A stretch of 64,000 nucleotides of DNA from Chitinophagales bacterium (lineage in GTDB: Bacteria; Bacteroidota; Bacteroidia; Chitinophagales; Chitinophagaceae), in assembly GCA_015655015.1 (NCBI GenBank), contig JAATFV010000154.1:1-64000 (forward strand), in the 5' to 3' direction. The stretch's first letter is position 1. Every line of letters starts with the position of its first letter. The position numbers were made by a program, and so were the translations under genes. Positions 30,984 through 40,667 of the stretch are shown here, one piece after another. A model generated the notes under the pieces. It searched no databases. It was not told where the DNA came from and worked only from the letters and a program-made list of their open reading frames with translations.

Positions 30984-33956
30984 ATGCCGGAAAGAAAATT
31001 GCTTTGCCTTAGTCTCTTACTATGCCAGATCTTATGCCTCTATTATTCCCCTTCCCGGGCCGGATCTTCTTTTGCCTCCATCGGCATCCACCTCGATAGT
31101 ATTCCTACCCTCACCCTTCCTGCCGAAGGCACAGGCGCCTATAAAGGCACAGGCACCTACATCCGTACCGAAGACGGCCTCCTCGTATACCCCGATACTC
31201 TCCTTTCCGGGAATACGGCTGCCGTCAAACTCCAGGTGGTGACGGATAATATAATACGGGTGACCTCCCATCCGACCCGGGAGACCTCCCCTGGAAAAAG
31301 CCTGATCACCATCTACGGATCAGATCCTTCCGCTAAATGGGATATAAGGAACGGGAACAACACCGTCGTCCTTACCACCCGCCTCCTGAAAGCAACCGTC
31401 ACCATCGCCACGGGGGCAGTGAGCTTCACCGATCCGGCAGGTCTTCCCATCCTGTCCGAAAAAGCGAACGGAGGCCGTAGCTTTGAACCCGCCGTCTTCG
31501 ACGGGGCGAGTTCTTACCAGATCCGCCAGACCTTTACGACCCGCCCTGACGAAGCCCTCTATGGCCTGGGCCAGCACCAGGACGGCCTGGCTAATTATAA
31601 AGGAAGACAGACCAGCCTGTTCCAGAACAATACGGAAGTAGCAGTCCCTTTTTTGATCTCCAATAAGAATTATGGTATTCTCTGGGACAATTACTCGCTC
31701 ACCTATGTGGGCGATATCCGCCCCTATAAACCGCTGTCGGCCATGAAACTTTTTTCAAAAGCCGGCGAACAGGGCTGGCTCACGGGCACCTATCGTAACG
31801 ACCAAGACCATAAAGAAGACGTGACCCTGGAAAAAGCGGAATCCGGCATCAACTACGCTTATTTGGGCGATTCCAAAAAGTTTCTGCCCGCCGAATTCAA
31901 GCCGGCAAAAGGATCGGTCACCTGGGAAGGCTCCCTGGCTTCCGAATTCACCGGCGAACACGTATTTCATTGCACCTACGGCGGTTATATTAAAGTATGG
32001 ATCGATGGAAAATTACTGCTGGACCGCTGGAGACAGGCCTGGAATCCGGGATCGGCCCTGCTGCCTGTCAACATGGAAAAAGTTAAAATATACCCCGTCA
32101 AAATAGAATGGCTGCCCGATGGAGAAGAATCCTATCTCTCCCTGAAATGGCTCGACCCGATCCCTCCGGCACAGAAAGATGATTTCAGCTTTTTATCCGA
32201 GGCCGGCAAAAGACTGGATTACTATTTCATCTATGGCGGAAATATGGATGAAGTGATCGCCGGGTATCGTCATATCACCGGCAAATCGACCATCGCACCC
32301 AAATGGGCCATGGGACTCTGGCAGAGCAGGGAACGGTATAAGACACAGGATGAAATACTCAATACGGTAAAAGAATTCAGGACCCGGAAGATCCCGCTCG
32401 ATAATATTGTACTGGACTGGAGCTACTGGCGGCAGGATGACTGGGGCAGTCAGGAATTCGATCCCCGACGCTTCCCCGCACCCGACAGCATGATCCGGGT
32501 ATTACATAACGACTACCACACTCATTTCATGATCTCCGTATGGCCCAAATTCTATGAAGGCATCTCTACCTATGACCAGTTCAGCCAGAACAACTGGCTG
32601 TACAAAAGAAATATTGCGGATAGCCAGCGCGACTGGATAGGGAAGGGGTATATCTCTACTTTTTATGATGCCTTCAATAAAGACGCCCGCAAAGGTTTTT
32701 GGGATCTCCTCAATAATAAACTGTTCAACAAGGGCATCGATGCCTGGTGGATGGATGCCAGCGAACCGGATATCTTATCCAATGTGAGCCCGGAAAAGAG
32801 AAAAGAACAAATGACGCCCACCGCAATTGGCCCTGCCGCCGAATATTTAAACGCTTATCCTCTGGAAAATACAAAAGGCATTTATGAAGGACAACGGAGC
32901 ACCCGCCCCGATCAAAGGGTCTTTATCCTTACCCGCTCCGCCTTTGCCGGATCTCAGCATTATGCGGCGGCCGTATGGAGCGGTGATATCGCTTCCCGCT
33001 GGTCGGATATGAAGACACAGATAGCGGCCGGTATCAACTTTTCCCTGTCCGGTATACCCTACTGGTCAATGGATATCGGTGGTTTTGCCGTAGAACGCCG
33101 TTATGAACATGCACAAGGAGAAGACCTGGAAGAATGGCGCGAACAGATGACAAGATGGTACCAGTTTGGGTCCTTCTGCCCCCTATTCCGGGTACACGGT
33201 CAATACCCCTACCGGGAAATATATAATGTGGCCCCCGATAATCACCCGGCCTATGCCAGTATGCTTTATTATGACCGCCTCCGCTATCGTCTCCTCCCAT
33301 ATATCTATTCGCTGACAGGAATGACCTGGTTAAAGGATTATACGATCATGCGGGGCCTGGTAATGGACTTTGGAAAGGATACAGCAGTCAATAATATTGG
33401 TGACCAATACATGCTGGGACCCTCCCTGCTGGTAGCCCCGGTAACGGAATACCACCAACGCAGCCGGAAAATCTATCTCCCGGCAGGGCAGGACTGGTAT
33501 GATCTTTATTCCGGGAAATCCTACCCGGGCGGGCAACAGACAGATGCCGACGCACCTTACGAACGAATACCCGTATTCATCAAAGCAGGCTCCATCCTTC
33601 CGGTTGGGCCAGCCCTCTTATACACCAGCGAAAAAATGGCTGATACGATCACCTTGTTCGTCTACTCCGGTAAGGACGCACGTTTTACCCTGTACGAAGA
33701 TGAAGGCACGAATTATGACTATGAGAAAGGCGCTTATTCGAATATCCCCCTCACCTGGGAGGAAAAAACGGGTACCCTGACAGTTGGACAACGCGAAGGA
33801 CATTTTACCGGGATGATTCAAAAAAGGATCTTCCGGATCATACACATCACAAAAGACAGACCGGTAGCCCTGGATTTCGAACGAATGGACCTCGAACAAT
33901 CTAAAGTCCAGCTCATTCATTACGATGGACGACAAAAATTAATTTCACTTAAATAG
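30984..33956 (+). CDS. GH31 alpha-glycosidase (alpha-xylosidase/alpha-glucosidase type) with PA14 insert
   Basis: A 990-residue secreted enzyme from ATG 30984; a longer frame starts at TTG 30903. Signal peptide about 1-27 (LLCLSLLLCQILCLYYSPSRA). A GH31 N-terminal beta-sandwich follows, interrupted by a PA14-like domain at about 284-392 (EFTGEHVFHCTYGGYIKVWIDG, LLDRW, YPVKIEWLPDGEESYLSLKW), then the catalytic barrel. Predicted nucleophile Asp591 in WWMDASEPD and acid/base Asp668 in WSGDIASRW. A PA14 insert at this place is characteristic of xyloglucan alpha-xylosidases of Bacteroidota, which removes alpha-1,6 xylose; alpha-glucosidase activity cannot be excluded. It precedes SusC/SusD by 56 bp and follows the HTCC, so it belongs to one glycan locus. 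Confidence 0.9.
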   Translation: MPERKLLCLSLLLCQILCLYYSPSRAGSSFASIGIHLDSIPTLTLPAEGTGAYKGTGTYIRTEDGLLVYPDTLLSGNTAAVKLQVVTDNIIRVTSHPTRETSPGKSLITIYGSDPSAKWDIRNGNNTVVLTTRLLKATVTIATGAVSFTDPAGLPILSEKANGGRSFEPAVFDGASSYQIRQTFTTRPDEALYGLGQHQDGLANYKGRQTSLFQNNTEVAVPFLISNKNYGILWDNYSLTYVGDIRPYKPLSAMKLFSKAGEQGWLTGTYRNDQDHKEDVTLEKAESGINYAYLGDSKKFLPAEFKPAKGSVTWEGSLASEFTGEHVFHCTYGGYIKVWIDGKLLLDRWRQAWNPGSALLPVNMEKVKIYPVKIEWLPDGEESYLSLKWLDPIPPAQKDDFSFLSEAGKRLDYYFIYGGNMDEVIAGYRHITGKSTIAPKWAMGLWQSRERYKTQDEILNTVKEFRTRKIPLDNIVLDWSYWRQDDWGSQEFDPRRFPAPDSMIRVLHNDYHTHFMISVWPKFYEGISTYDQFSQNNWLYKRNIADSQRDWIGKGYISTFYDAFNKDARKGFWDLLNNKLFNKGIDAWWMDASEPDILSNVSPEKRKEQMTPTAIGPAAEYLNAYPLENTKGIYEGQRSTRPDQRVFILTRSAFAGSQHYAAAVWSGDIASRWSDMKTQIAAGINFSLSGIPYWSMDIGGFAVERRYEHAQGEDLEEWREQMTRWYQFGSFCPLFRVHGQYPYREIYNVAPDNHPAYASMLYYDRLRYRLLPYIYSLTGMTWLKDYTIMRGLVMDFGKDTAVNNIGDQYMLGPSLLVAPVTEYHQRSRKIYLPAGQDWYDLYSGKSYPGGQQTDADAPYERIPVFIKAGSILPVGPALLYTSEKMADTITLFVYSGKDARFTLYEDEGTNYDYEKGAYSNIPLTWEEKTGTLTVGQREGHFTGMIQKRIFRIIHITKDRPVALDFERMDLEQSKVQLIHYDGRQKLISLK

Positions 33957-34012
33957 GTACACGAACACACACAATCTACACCAGCAACTTCAAACCTTTA
34001 ATTGTTTGCTTT

Positions 34013-37000
34013 ATGAGAAATTTTAAATCCACGGGAAAATGGGGATTGTTCTTACACCTCTCCCTTTCCCTCCTGCTCATGACGGCCCGCTCCCACGCAC
34101 AAGAGACGAATGTCCTCACCGGAACGGTCATCAGTGCAGGAGATGCCAAACCCATCACCGGCGTTTCGGTCAGATTGAAGGGCTCCGGCAAAGGAGTCTC
34201 CTCGGACGAGAACGGAAAATTTACAATCCATGCAAAAGCCGGCGACGTACTGGAGATCAGCAGTGTCGGCTTTGAATCCCAGGAACGCACCATCGGAACG
34301 ACATTCAACTTCAACTTCACTTTTACTATTTCCCTCATCCGGTCTGTCGGAGGTCTGGACGAAGTGGTCGTAGTCGGTTACGGCACCCAGAAGAAAAAAG
34401 TACTGACAGGGGCCACCGTCCGGGTGGGTGGCGAAGACCTGGAAAAGAACCATAACGTCAGCGTAGGCCAATCTCTGCAGGGACAGGCTGCCGGCGTGCA
34501 GGTCACTTCCAACTCCGGTCAGCCGGGGGACGCCCTCCGTATCCGGATCCGGGGAGTGGGCACTAACGGTGACCCCAGCCCCTTATTTGTAGTGGACGGA
34601 ATGCCCACTACGGATATCACGTACCTCAATCCCGGCGACATCGAATCCATCGATGTCCTCAAAGACGCCGCTTCCGCCTCCATCTACGGGACACAGGCCG
34701 CCAACGGAGTCGTGCTCATCACCACCAAAAAAGGAAAGGCAGGTAGAAGATCCGTCTCCTTCGACGCTTATTACGGCTGGCAGAATCCCATGAAGAAGCT
34801 GGACATGCTCAATGGAAAAGAATACACCATGATCATGAACGAGGCAGGGATCAACTCAGGTAAGGCCCCCTTCGATAATTCCATTTACCCATTTTCCAAC
34901 TTTACGACGGCGCAGCTGGATTCGATCGGATCAGGAACGGACTGGCAAAAAGCCACCACTATTAAAAATGCCATCACCCAAAGCTATAACCTGGGAATGA
35001 GCGGTGGCAACGACCAATCCATTTATTCCAGTTCCCTGGCCTACCAGAAGCAACAGGGACTACTGGGACTGCCGGGCCGGTCTTATTATGAACGTATTTC
35101 CTTCCGGATCAATTCCGAGCACAAACTCTACAAAGATCTCGTCAAAATGGGAGAGAACCTTACCTATACCCACAGCAACCAGAGCGGTATCGGTACCGGT
35201 AATATTTATGGCAATTCCATCCGGGGATTGCTGAACACCAGCCCCCTTTTCCCGGCTTACAACTCTGATGGCAGTTACGGCACGTCCAAAAATGCTGAAG
35301 AGATCAACCCCGTTGCCGCCATGGACTACCTGAATAACAACAAGACGATCTATGACAGGGTATTCGGGAACGTATATGGAGAAGCCACCCTTCTCAAAGG
35401 ACTGAAATTCCGCACGGATTACGGAATCGACCTCTCCTATAATTCCACCAATACCTTCACCCCCCTGTATACTCTTTCCTCGGACAACCTTACTACCACT
35501 ACTACGGCCGGTATGGGACTCTACCGAAATTTTACCTGGAACTGGGACAACACCCTGACCTACCAGCATTCTTTCGGCGATCACAACCTTACCCTGCTCG
35601 CAGGTACGGAAGCCAAGGAATACAGTGGTTTCAACGTGAGCGGCACCAAACAGGACCTCATCCTGCCGGACTTTGAAAATGCGGTCATCGATGCCGGTAC
35701 GAACGCCTTAACTCAAAAGGCCTATGGCACCCGGGTAGAGAGCGCATTGCAGTCTTATTTCGGACGGCTCAATTATAACTATAAAGAAAAATACCTGTTA
35801 ATGGCTTCCATTCGCAGGGATGGATCGACCCGCTTCGGCGCCAACAAACGGTATGGCGTATTTCCCGCTTTCTCCGCAGGCTGGGTAGCAACCAATGAAG
35901 ATTTTTTAAAATCCACCGATTGGCTGGGCTTTCTTAAGATCCGTGGAGGCTGGGGAAAGAATGGCAGCGACCGTATCGGCGATTTTAAATACCTCGCGAC
36001 TGTGAGCTCCCTTTACCAGGGCTACTATTTCGGCGGAGAAGTTAATACGTCCGTATCCGTCGGCACCTCTCCGGATAAGATCCCGAATCCCAACCTGCAA
36101 TGGGAGGCATCCGAACAGACCGATCTTGGCTTCGATGCTACCGTATTCCAACATCTGACCATCAACTTTGACGTCTACAATAAAACGACCCGTAACTGGC
36201 TGGTAACGGCCCCCATCCCCGCAATCGTGGGCACAGGCGCCCCCACCATCAACGGCGGCAGCATCGTGAACAAAGGTCTTGAGCTGGCCCTCATCTACCA
36301 ACGGACCCTGGGAAAACTGACACTGGGCATCGGTGGTAATATCGCGTTCAATAAGAACACCGTGCAGCAGGTACCTACGGCCGATAAGATCATCCATGGA
36401 GCCACCAACGTACTGTCTTCCAGTACCGAAGAATTCTATCGTATCCAGGATGGCCATCCCGTAGGCTATTTCTGGGGCTACAAAACAGCCGGTATCTTCC
36501 AGAACCAGGCCCAGGTAAACAGTTATACGGGCAAACAAGGATTGATCCAGCCCGGCGCCTTACCCGGCGATGTCAGATTTGTCGACCTCAACGGGGACGG
36601 AGAGATAGATGTAAACGATAAAACACAGATCGGAAGCCCTCTTCCCACCCAGACCTTTGGGATCAACCTCACGGCAGCCTATAAGGGCTTTGACCTGGCC
36701 ATCTATTTCAGCGGGGTAGGAGGTAATCAGATCGTGGACGGAGTAAGGGCTACCGACCGCTATTATAATAATTATACCACGGCCGTGCTCAATCGCTGGC
36801 ATGGAGAAGGGACTTCCAACACTCAGCCCCGCGTTACCTTAGGAAACGAAGCCAATAAGAACTGGGGACATTTCTCAGACCTGTACCTGCATAACGGCGC
36901 CTTCCTCCGGGTAAAAAGTCTCAATATCGGCTATGACCTGAAAAAAGGGTTATTAAAGGAATTGCCGGTGCGCACCCTTCGTTTGTACGCGTCCGCATTG

Positions 37001-37153
37001 AACCTCTGGACCTTCACCCACTACCGTGGCATCGATCCGGAAGTCGGGTACGGCAATACGGAATCCGACGGCAACAACTGGTCCTCCGGTATAGACCTGG
37101 GGTATTATCCACAGCCACGGACACTCCTGGTGGGACTTAATGTCGGATTTTAA
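34013..37153 (+). CDS. SusC/RagA-type TonB-linked outer-membrane receptor (GH31 locus)
   Basis: A 1046-residue outer-membrane glycan importer. Signal peptide about 1-29 (LFLHLSLSLLLMTARSHAQE), a CarboxypepD_reg domain (about 34-110: LTGTVISAGDAKPITGVSVRLKG), the SusC signature DEVVVVGYGTQKKKVLTGATVRV, plug domain with LRIRIRGVGTNGDPSPLFVVDGMP and DIESIDVLKDAASASIYGTQAANGVVLITTKKG, then a 22-strand barrel ending RTLLVGLNVGF. It has no STN domain, in agreement with control by the HTCC rather than a sigma/anti-sigma pair. It is followed after 87 bp by a SusD gene, with which it would form a pedal-bin transporter. Confidence 0.93.
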   Translation: MRNFKSTGKWGLFLHLSLSLLLMTARSHAQETNVLTGTVISAGDAKPITGVSVRLKGSGKGVSSDENGKFTIHAKAGDVLEISSVGFESQERTIGTTFNFNFTFTISLIRSVGGLDEVVVVGYGTQKKKVLTGATVRVGGEDLEKNHNVSVGQSLQGQAAGVQVTSNSGQPGDALRIRIRGVGTNGDPSPLFVVDGMPTTDITYLNPGDIESIDVLKDAASASIYGTQAANGVVLITTKKGKAGRRSVSFDAYYGWQNPMKKLDMLNGKEYTMIMNEAGINSGKAPFDNSIYPFSNFTTAQLDSIGSGTDWQKATTIKNAITQSYNLGMSGGNDQSIYSSSLAYQKQQGLLGLPGRSYYERISFRINSEHKLYKDLVKMGENLTYTHSNQSGIGTGNIYGNSIRGLLNTSPLFPAYNSDGSYGTSKNAEEINPVAAMDYLNNNKTIYDRVFGNVYGEATLLKGLKFRTDYGIDLSYNSTNTFTPLYTLSSDNLTTTTTAGMGLYRNFTWNWDNTLTYQHSFGDHNLTLLAGTEAKEYSGFNVSGTKQDLILPDFENAVIDAGTNALTQKAYGTRVESALQSYFGRLNYNYKEKYLLMASIRRDGSTRFGANKRYGVFPAFSAGWVATNEDFLKSTDWLGFLKIRGGWGKNGSDRIGDFKYLATVSSLYQGYYFGGEVNTSVSVGTSPDKIPNPNLQWEASEQTDLGFDATVFQHLTINFDVYNKTTRNWLVTAPIPAIVGTGAPTINGGSIVNKGLELALIYQRTLGKLTLGIGGNIAFNKNTVQQVPTADKIIHGATNVLSSSTEEFYRIQDGHPVGYFWGYKTAGIFQNQAQVNSYTGKQGLIQPGALPGDVRFVDLNGDGEIDVNDKTQIGSPLPTQTFGINLTAAYKGFDLAIYFSGVGGNQIVDGVRATDRYYNNYTTAVLNRWHGEGTSNTQPRVTLGNEANKNWGHFSDLYLHNGAFLRVKSLNIGYDLKKGLLKELPVRTLRLYASALNLWTFTHYRGIDPEVGYGNTESDGNNWSSGIDLGYYPQPRTLLVGLNVGF

Positions 37154-37240
37154 CAGACTGTGTTCAACACCGGGATTTAACCGGAAGTGCCTGGTATCGG
37201 GCTTGAAAAAAAGAATTCAATAACTATAAATTTAATACAA

Positions 37241-38821
37241 GTGAGAACGATCTATTTTGCCATACTCATCCTCTTACTTGGGAGCTCCTGCAGCAAGAGC
37301 TTCCTGGATAAGACCCCCATCGACCAGAAGGTGGAAGAGGACTTTTATAAAACACCTGACGATGCCTTCCAGGCCCTGGTATCCGCCTACAGTATACTCG
37401 ATGTGAGCGGCTACGGCAATATCTGGCTGAGCTCCGAGATCACTTCGGACGACTGCTTCGGCGGCGGCGGTACAGCCGATAATGGTCCCCGGCAATGGGA
37501 CCAGTTTCAAAAATACAATGACCTGAATACCGACGCCTGGACAAAATATTACCAGGGTATTTACAGAGCGAATGTATTCCTGCAAAAAGTGGCAGGAGTA
37601 GACTTCGGCGCCAACACAGCCCTCAGGGACCGCTATATCGGGGAAGCCTATTTTTTACGGGCTTATTTTTATTTCGACCTGGTGCGCATGTTTGAAAATA
37701 TTCCCCTGCTGGAACAGCCCATCGAAGGCGCCGATTATTATGTTCCCCAGGCTAATCCCGATAGCGTATATGCGCTGATCGCCAGTGATCTCAAACAAGC
37801 CGTTGCTAAACTAACACCTTCCTCCGTAACCTATCCCAATATCGCTGTCACGGATTATGGCCGTGCTACCAAATGGGCGGCAGAAGCCCTTTTAGCCCGG
37901 ACCTATCTGTATTACACCGGCTACTATAACAAATCCGATCTTGTAGGAGCGTTCTCTAAACAGGATGCCATTGCAGCCGTGAAAGACGTCGTCGACAACA
38001 GCGGTTATGGCCTGGTGTCGGACTATGCCTCCCTCTGGCGCTCTTCGGCTATCACAGCAGCCGTACCCTTTGCCGGTCAGAATAGTAAAGAAGGGGTATT
38101 CGCGATCCAATATTCCTCCCAGGGTTTGGGAAATCAGACCCAGCAAAATGGCAACCGCGTACAAGTGCTGATTGCCTTACGGGGAACAGTGCCGGCGCCA
38201 TATTATAAAGGCTGGGGCTTTTGCCCGGTCACTCCCGCCTTATGGGGCCTCTTCGAACCGGGAGATACGATCCGCAAAAAAGCTTCCATTATTTCTGTGG
38301 CCGATGAAAGTCTTCCTTATACAGCAGCCAGCGATCAGTTCCAGTACACAGGTTATTTCTGGAAAAAATATACGCCCATGAACCAGGACAATGCGGATGG
38401 TCTGGGAGGAAGCTTCCAGTGGGATAATTTCGACAATTATATGGTCATTCGTTTTGCAGATGTGCTGCTGATGGGAGCAGAGCTCAATCTTTCGACAGAC
38501 CTTACTACTGCCCAGAAATATTACGATGCAGTGCGGGACAGAGCTTTCACAGGCGATATTACCCATCGTAAGACGCTTACTTCCGATGCCAATGGCCTCA
38601 ACCTCATCCTGAACGAACGTCGCCTTGAGCTGGCCTTTGAAGGACAACGCTACTGGGACCTGCTTCGCCAGGGAATCCCCGCGGCCAAACAGGCTATCGA
38701 TAACCCTACCGGCGATAATTTCAACGTCACCTTTCCGGCAGTGACCCGGGGCTTGTTCGCGATTCCCGAAACACAGATCAGTCTTTCCAACGGTACGCTC
38801 AAACAAAACAATGGATGGTAA
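37241..38821 (+). CDS. SusD/RagB-type surface glycan-binding lipoprotein (GH31 locus)
   Basis: A 526-residue lipoprotein partner of the upstream SusC. I choose GTG 37241 (V-R-T-I-Y-F-A) because it gives a short lipoprotein signal with lipobox LLLGSSC; an earlier GTG at 37187 would place a charged segment before it, and no ATG is available. The body has the SusD helical TPR core: SKSFLDKTPIDQKVEEDFY, YIGEAYFLRAYFYFDLVRMFENIPLL, RATKWAAEALLARTYLYYTG, and the C-terminal NERRLELAFEGQRYWDLLRQGI motif and YFAIPETQI-like end. Its stop overlaps the open frame of the next lipoprotein gene. Confidence 0.92.
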   Translation: MRTIYFAILILLLGSSCSKSFLDKTPIDQKVEEDFYKTPDDAFQALVSAYSILDVSGYGNIWLSSEITSDDCFGGGGTADNGPRQWDQFQKYNDLNTDAWTKYYQGIYRANVFLQKVAGVDFGANTALRDRYIGEAYFLRAYFYFDLVRMFENIPLLEQPIEGADYYVPQANPDSVYALIASDLKQAVAKLTPSSVTYPNIAVTDYGRATKWAAEALLARTYLYYTGYYNKSDLVGAFSKQDAIAAVKDVVDNSGYGLVSDYASLWRSSAITAAVPFAGQNSKEGVFAIQYSSQGLGNQTQQNGNRVQVLIALRGTVPAPYYKGWGFCPVTPALWGLFEPGDTIRKKASIISVADESLPYTAASDQFQYTGYFWKKYTPMNQDNADGLGGSFQWDNFDNYMVIRFADVLLMGAELNLSTDLTTAQKYYDAVRDRAFTGDITHRKTLTSDANGLNLILNERRLELAFEGQRYWDLLRQGIPAAKQAIDNPTGDNFNVTFPAVTRGLFAIPETQISLSNGTLKQNNGW

Positions 38822-38843
38822 TATTAATTCAATTTATTATAAA

Positions 38844-39782
38844 ATGATTGTCATGAAAATCTTTAAAATATCGGATATCCCGGCCTTTTGTATTCAAGGC
38901 TCCGGTACCATCGCTTCACGGGTCCTTGGCTCCCGCACCCCCGTCTCCCACATCCTTGTCCCCCGAATGCTGGCCTGTTGTGCCATCGTCATCCTATTCT
39001 CCATGGCAGCCTGCTCGCCTACACAAATGCGATACGATCAGGCTTCCCCCATCGACAAATCCAAGCTGAAATTCAGCGTTTCCCAGCAACAGGATTATGA
39101 CAACAAAGTCTTTTTACTCAGCCAGACGCCGGATATCATTCCCTACTGGAACTATGGGGTCGGCACTTCCACCAACGTAGCGGATACGGTGATCCTTCCC
39201 TTCGGCGGCGCCCACACTATTAAATATTCCGTGGAGTCGGCCGGTGGTTTTGTCAACGGTGATTCAGTCACCATACAGGTGACACAGAATGACCCCGTCT
39301 ATTTTTCAGATCCCCGCTGGAATATGCTCACCAACGGAGAGGCTGGCAAGACCTGGGTCCTGGACATGGCCCGGCCCATCGGCTGGTATGGCCTGGATTA
39401 TCTTAAGCATACGGGCAGCGCCGATGACTGGAGTTATCATCCCGACTATGTAGGCAATGAATGGGTGATGGACAACCTGAATTGGGGACAGATGAAATTC
39501 GATCTGAACGGGGACTTTCACTACAATGTAACACAGAACGATCTTACCGGGGGGAATCCCCAAAGCTGTAGTTCCGGCTTCTCAGCCAACCTGGCGGCAG
39601 GCACTATCAAGCTGGGCGGATGCGGAATGTTATACGGCGGGAACTATTTTAATAACTGCAGCAGCTGGACTTCCCTCACCATCATTGACCTGTCCGCCAC
39701 ATCCATGACCTTGGGAGTCGTCCGGGATAACCCAAGCGCCGGGGGGATCTGCTGGATCGGTTTTACGTTCAAGCCGCAATAG
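38844..39782 (+). CDS. Surface lipoprotein of the GH31 locus, PKD-like plus carbohydrate-binding-like region
   Basis: A 312-residue lipoprotein, start at ATG 38844 (ATG 38853 also possible; the frame opens at 38811 within susD). A long N-terminal extension with 10-residue repeats (GSGTIASRVL, GSRTPVSHIL) precedes a hydrophobic helix and lipobox SMAAC. Then a PKD-like beta domain (SVSQQQDYDNKVFLLSQTPDIIPYWNYGVG... TIKYSVESAGGFVNGDSVTIQV) and the module starting GEAGKTWVLDMARP with many aromatic residues (GWYGLDYLKHTGSADDWSYHPD). This architecture is seen in SusE/F-position glycan-binding lipoproteins of Bacteroidota. The glycan is unknown. It is the last gene before a strong terminator. Confidence 0.72.
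   Translation: MIVMKIFKISDIPAFCIQGSGTIASRVLGSRTPVSHILVPRMLACCAIVILFSMAACSPTQMRYDQASPIDKSKLKFSVSQQQDYDNKVFLLSQTPDIIPYWNYGVGTSTNVADTVILPFGGAHTIKYSVESAGGFVNGDSVTIQVTQNDPVYFSDPRWNMLTNGEAGKTWVLDMARPIGWYGLDYLKHTGSADDWSYHPDYVGNEWVMDNLNWGQMKFDLNGDFHYNVTQNDLTGGNPQSCSSGFSANLAAGTIKLGGCGMLYGGNYFNNCSSWTSLTIIDLSATSMTLGVVRDNPSAGGICWIGFTFKPQ
38898..38957 (+). repeat. Two in-frame 30-bp repeats before a lipoprotein signal
   Basis: Units 38898-38927 and 38928-38957 both start GGCTCC and end ATCCTT/GTCCTT, encoding GSGTIASRVL and GSRTPVSHIL. A partial third unit (GTCCCCCGAATGCTG) follows and runs into the hydrophobic signal core. Confidence 0.7.
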
Positions 39783-39788
39783 CTGTTA

Positions 39789-39832
39789 TATTATTCTCCC
39801 CGCCGAAGGCGGGGAGAATAATACGTTTTTTT
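39789..39832 (+). terminator. Strong rho-independent terminator after the GH31 glycan locus
   Basis: A perfect 16-bp stem (39789-39804 with 39808-39823; core ATTATTCTCCCCGCC) with a 3-nt GAA loop, followed by CG and seven T (39826-39832). It ends the + strand locus; the last T bases overlap the stop codon of the convergent DUF1080 gene, which may use the same stem. Confidence 0.9.
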
Positions 39833-40640
39833 ACAACGGCCTGATCCAGATATTGCGAAAGCTGATCGGTTCGCTCTTATCTCCATGTGCCTGTAACTTG
39901 ATAGGAGAGGGGCCATGCGCCTTATAATAAGGCTTTCCCCGGTAGCGGGTCTGGCCCTTCAGCTCAAAATTATTTTGTACCAATACCCCATTGTGAAAAG
40001 ACGTCACGCGGGCAGGAGAAACAAGACTGCCGTCCGTATTGAATACAGGGGCCGTCCAGATCACATCATAACTTTGCCATTCACCGGGTTTGCGGCAGGC
40101 ATTGACCAAAGGAGCATCCTGCTTGTAAATGCTGGCTGTCTGGCCGTTCGTATACGTTGAATTATTGTAACAGTCCAGGATCTGCATTTCATATCCGTCA
40201 TCACCGCGACCAGTGCTGGCAAGAAAAAGCCCGCTATTACCCCTTGCCTGGTCAGAACCTGTGATATTGGAAGGAATTCTCCATTCGATATGCAGCTGGT
40301 AATTCGTAAAAGTTCTTTTGGTCTGAATATTTCCGGATGTTTTATTCACCGTCAGGATATCCTTGCGAACGATCCAGTCGGCAGGAGTCGTGCCATCTTT
40401 TGTCAGGACCCATTCATCCAGGTTTTTTCCATCGAACAGGATCACCGCATCGGAAGGGGGCAAACCTTCTTTGGCGCCCGGCGTCACCACCGGCGGTACC
40501 GGGGTATATAGCTCCGTCAGTTTGTGATCATCCAGGGAATCGGCCTGCGCCTGTACCAGCGTAGTGCCCGAAATAATGCTAAAGGCGGAAAGAAACAATA
40601 CCCGTCTGAGAGGAAGAGAAGGACAAGCAAATTGGATCAT
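39831..40640 (-). CDS. DUF1080 / 3-keto-disaccharide hydrolase-domain secreted protein
   Basis: A 269-residue exported protein. Signal peptide about 1-32 (VLFLSAFSIISGTTLVQAQA), then one concanavalin-like beta-jelly-roll with the family start AVILFDGKNLDEWVLTKDGTTPADWIVRKDILTV, the strand FTNYQLHIEWRIPS, GNSGLFLAS, YEMQILDCYNN and the C-terminal PIKLQAHGDKSEPISFRNIWIRPL. Members of this family include hydrolases of 3-keto-glycosides. It converges with the GH31 locus and lies 27 bp after purE, so it may be read from the purKE promoter; functional linkage to purines is unlikely. Confidence 0.85.
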   Translation of the reverse strand: MIQFACPSLPLRRVLFLSAFSIISGTTLVQAQADSLDDHKLTELYTPVPPVVTPGAKEGLPPSDAVILFDGKNLDEWVLTKDGTTPADWIVRKDILTVNKTSGNIQTKRTFTNYQLHIEWRIPSNITGSDQARGNSGLFLASTGRGDDGYEMQILDCYNNSTYTNGQTASIYKQDAPLVNACRKPGEWQSYDVIWTAPVFNTDGSLVSPARVTSFHNGVLVQNNFELKGQTRYRGKPYYKAHGPSPIKLQAHGDKSEPISFRNIWIRPL

Positions 40641-40667
40641 AATTGTAGTGTTAAATGAGGGGACAAT

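Noticed and set aside
35906..36538. 210-codon minus-strand frame inside susC
   Set aside because: Antisense shadow within a barrel domain conserved on the + strand.
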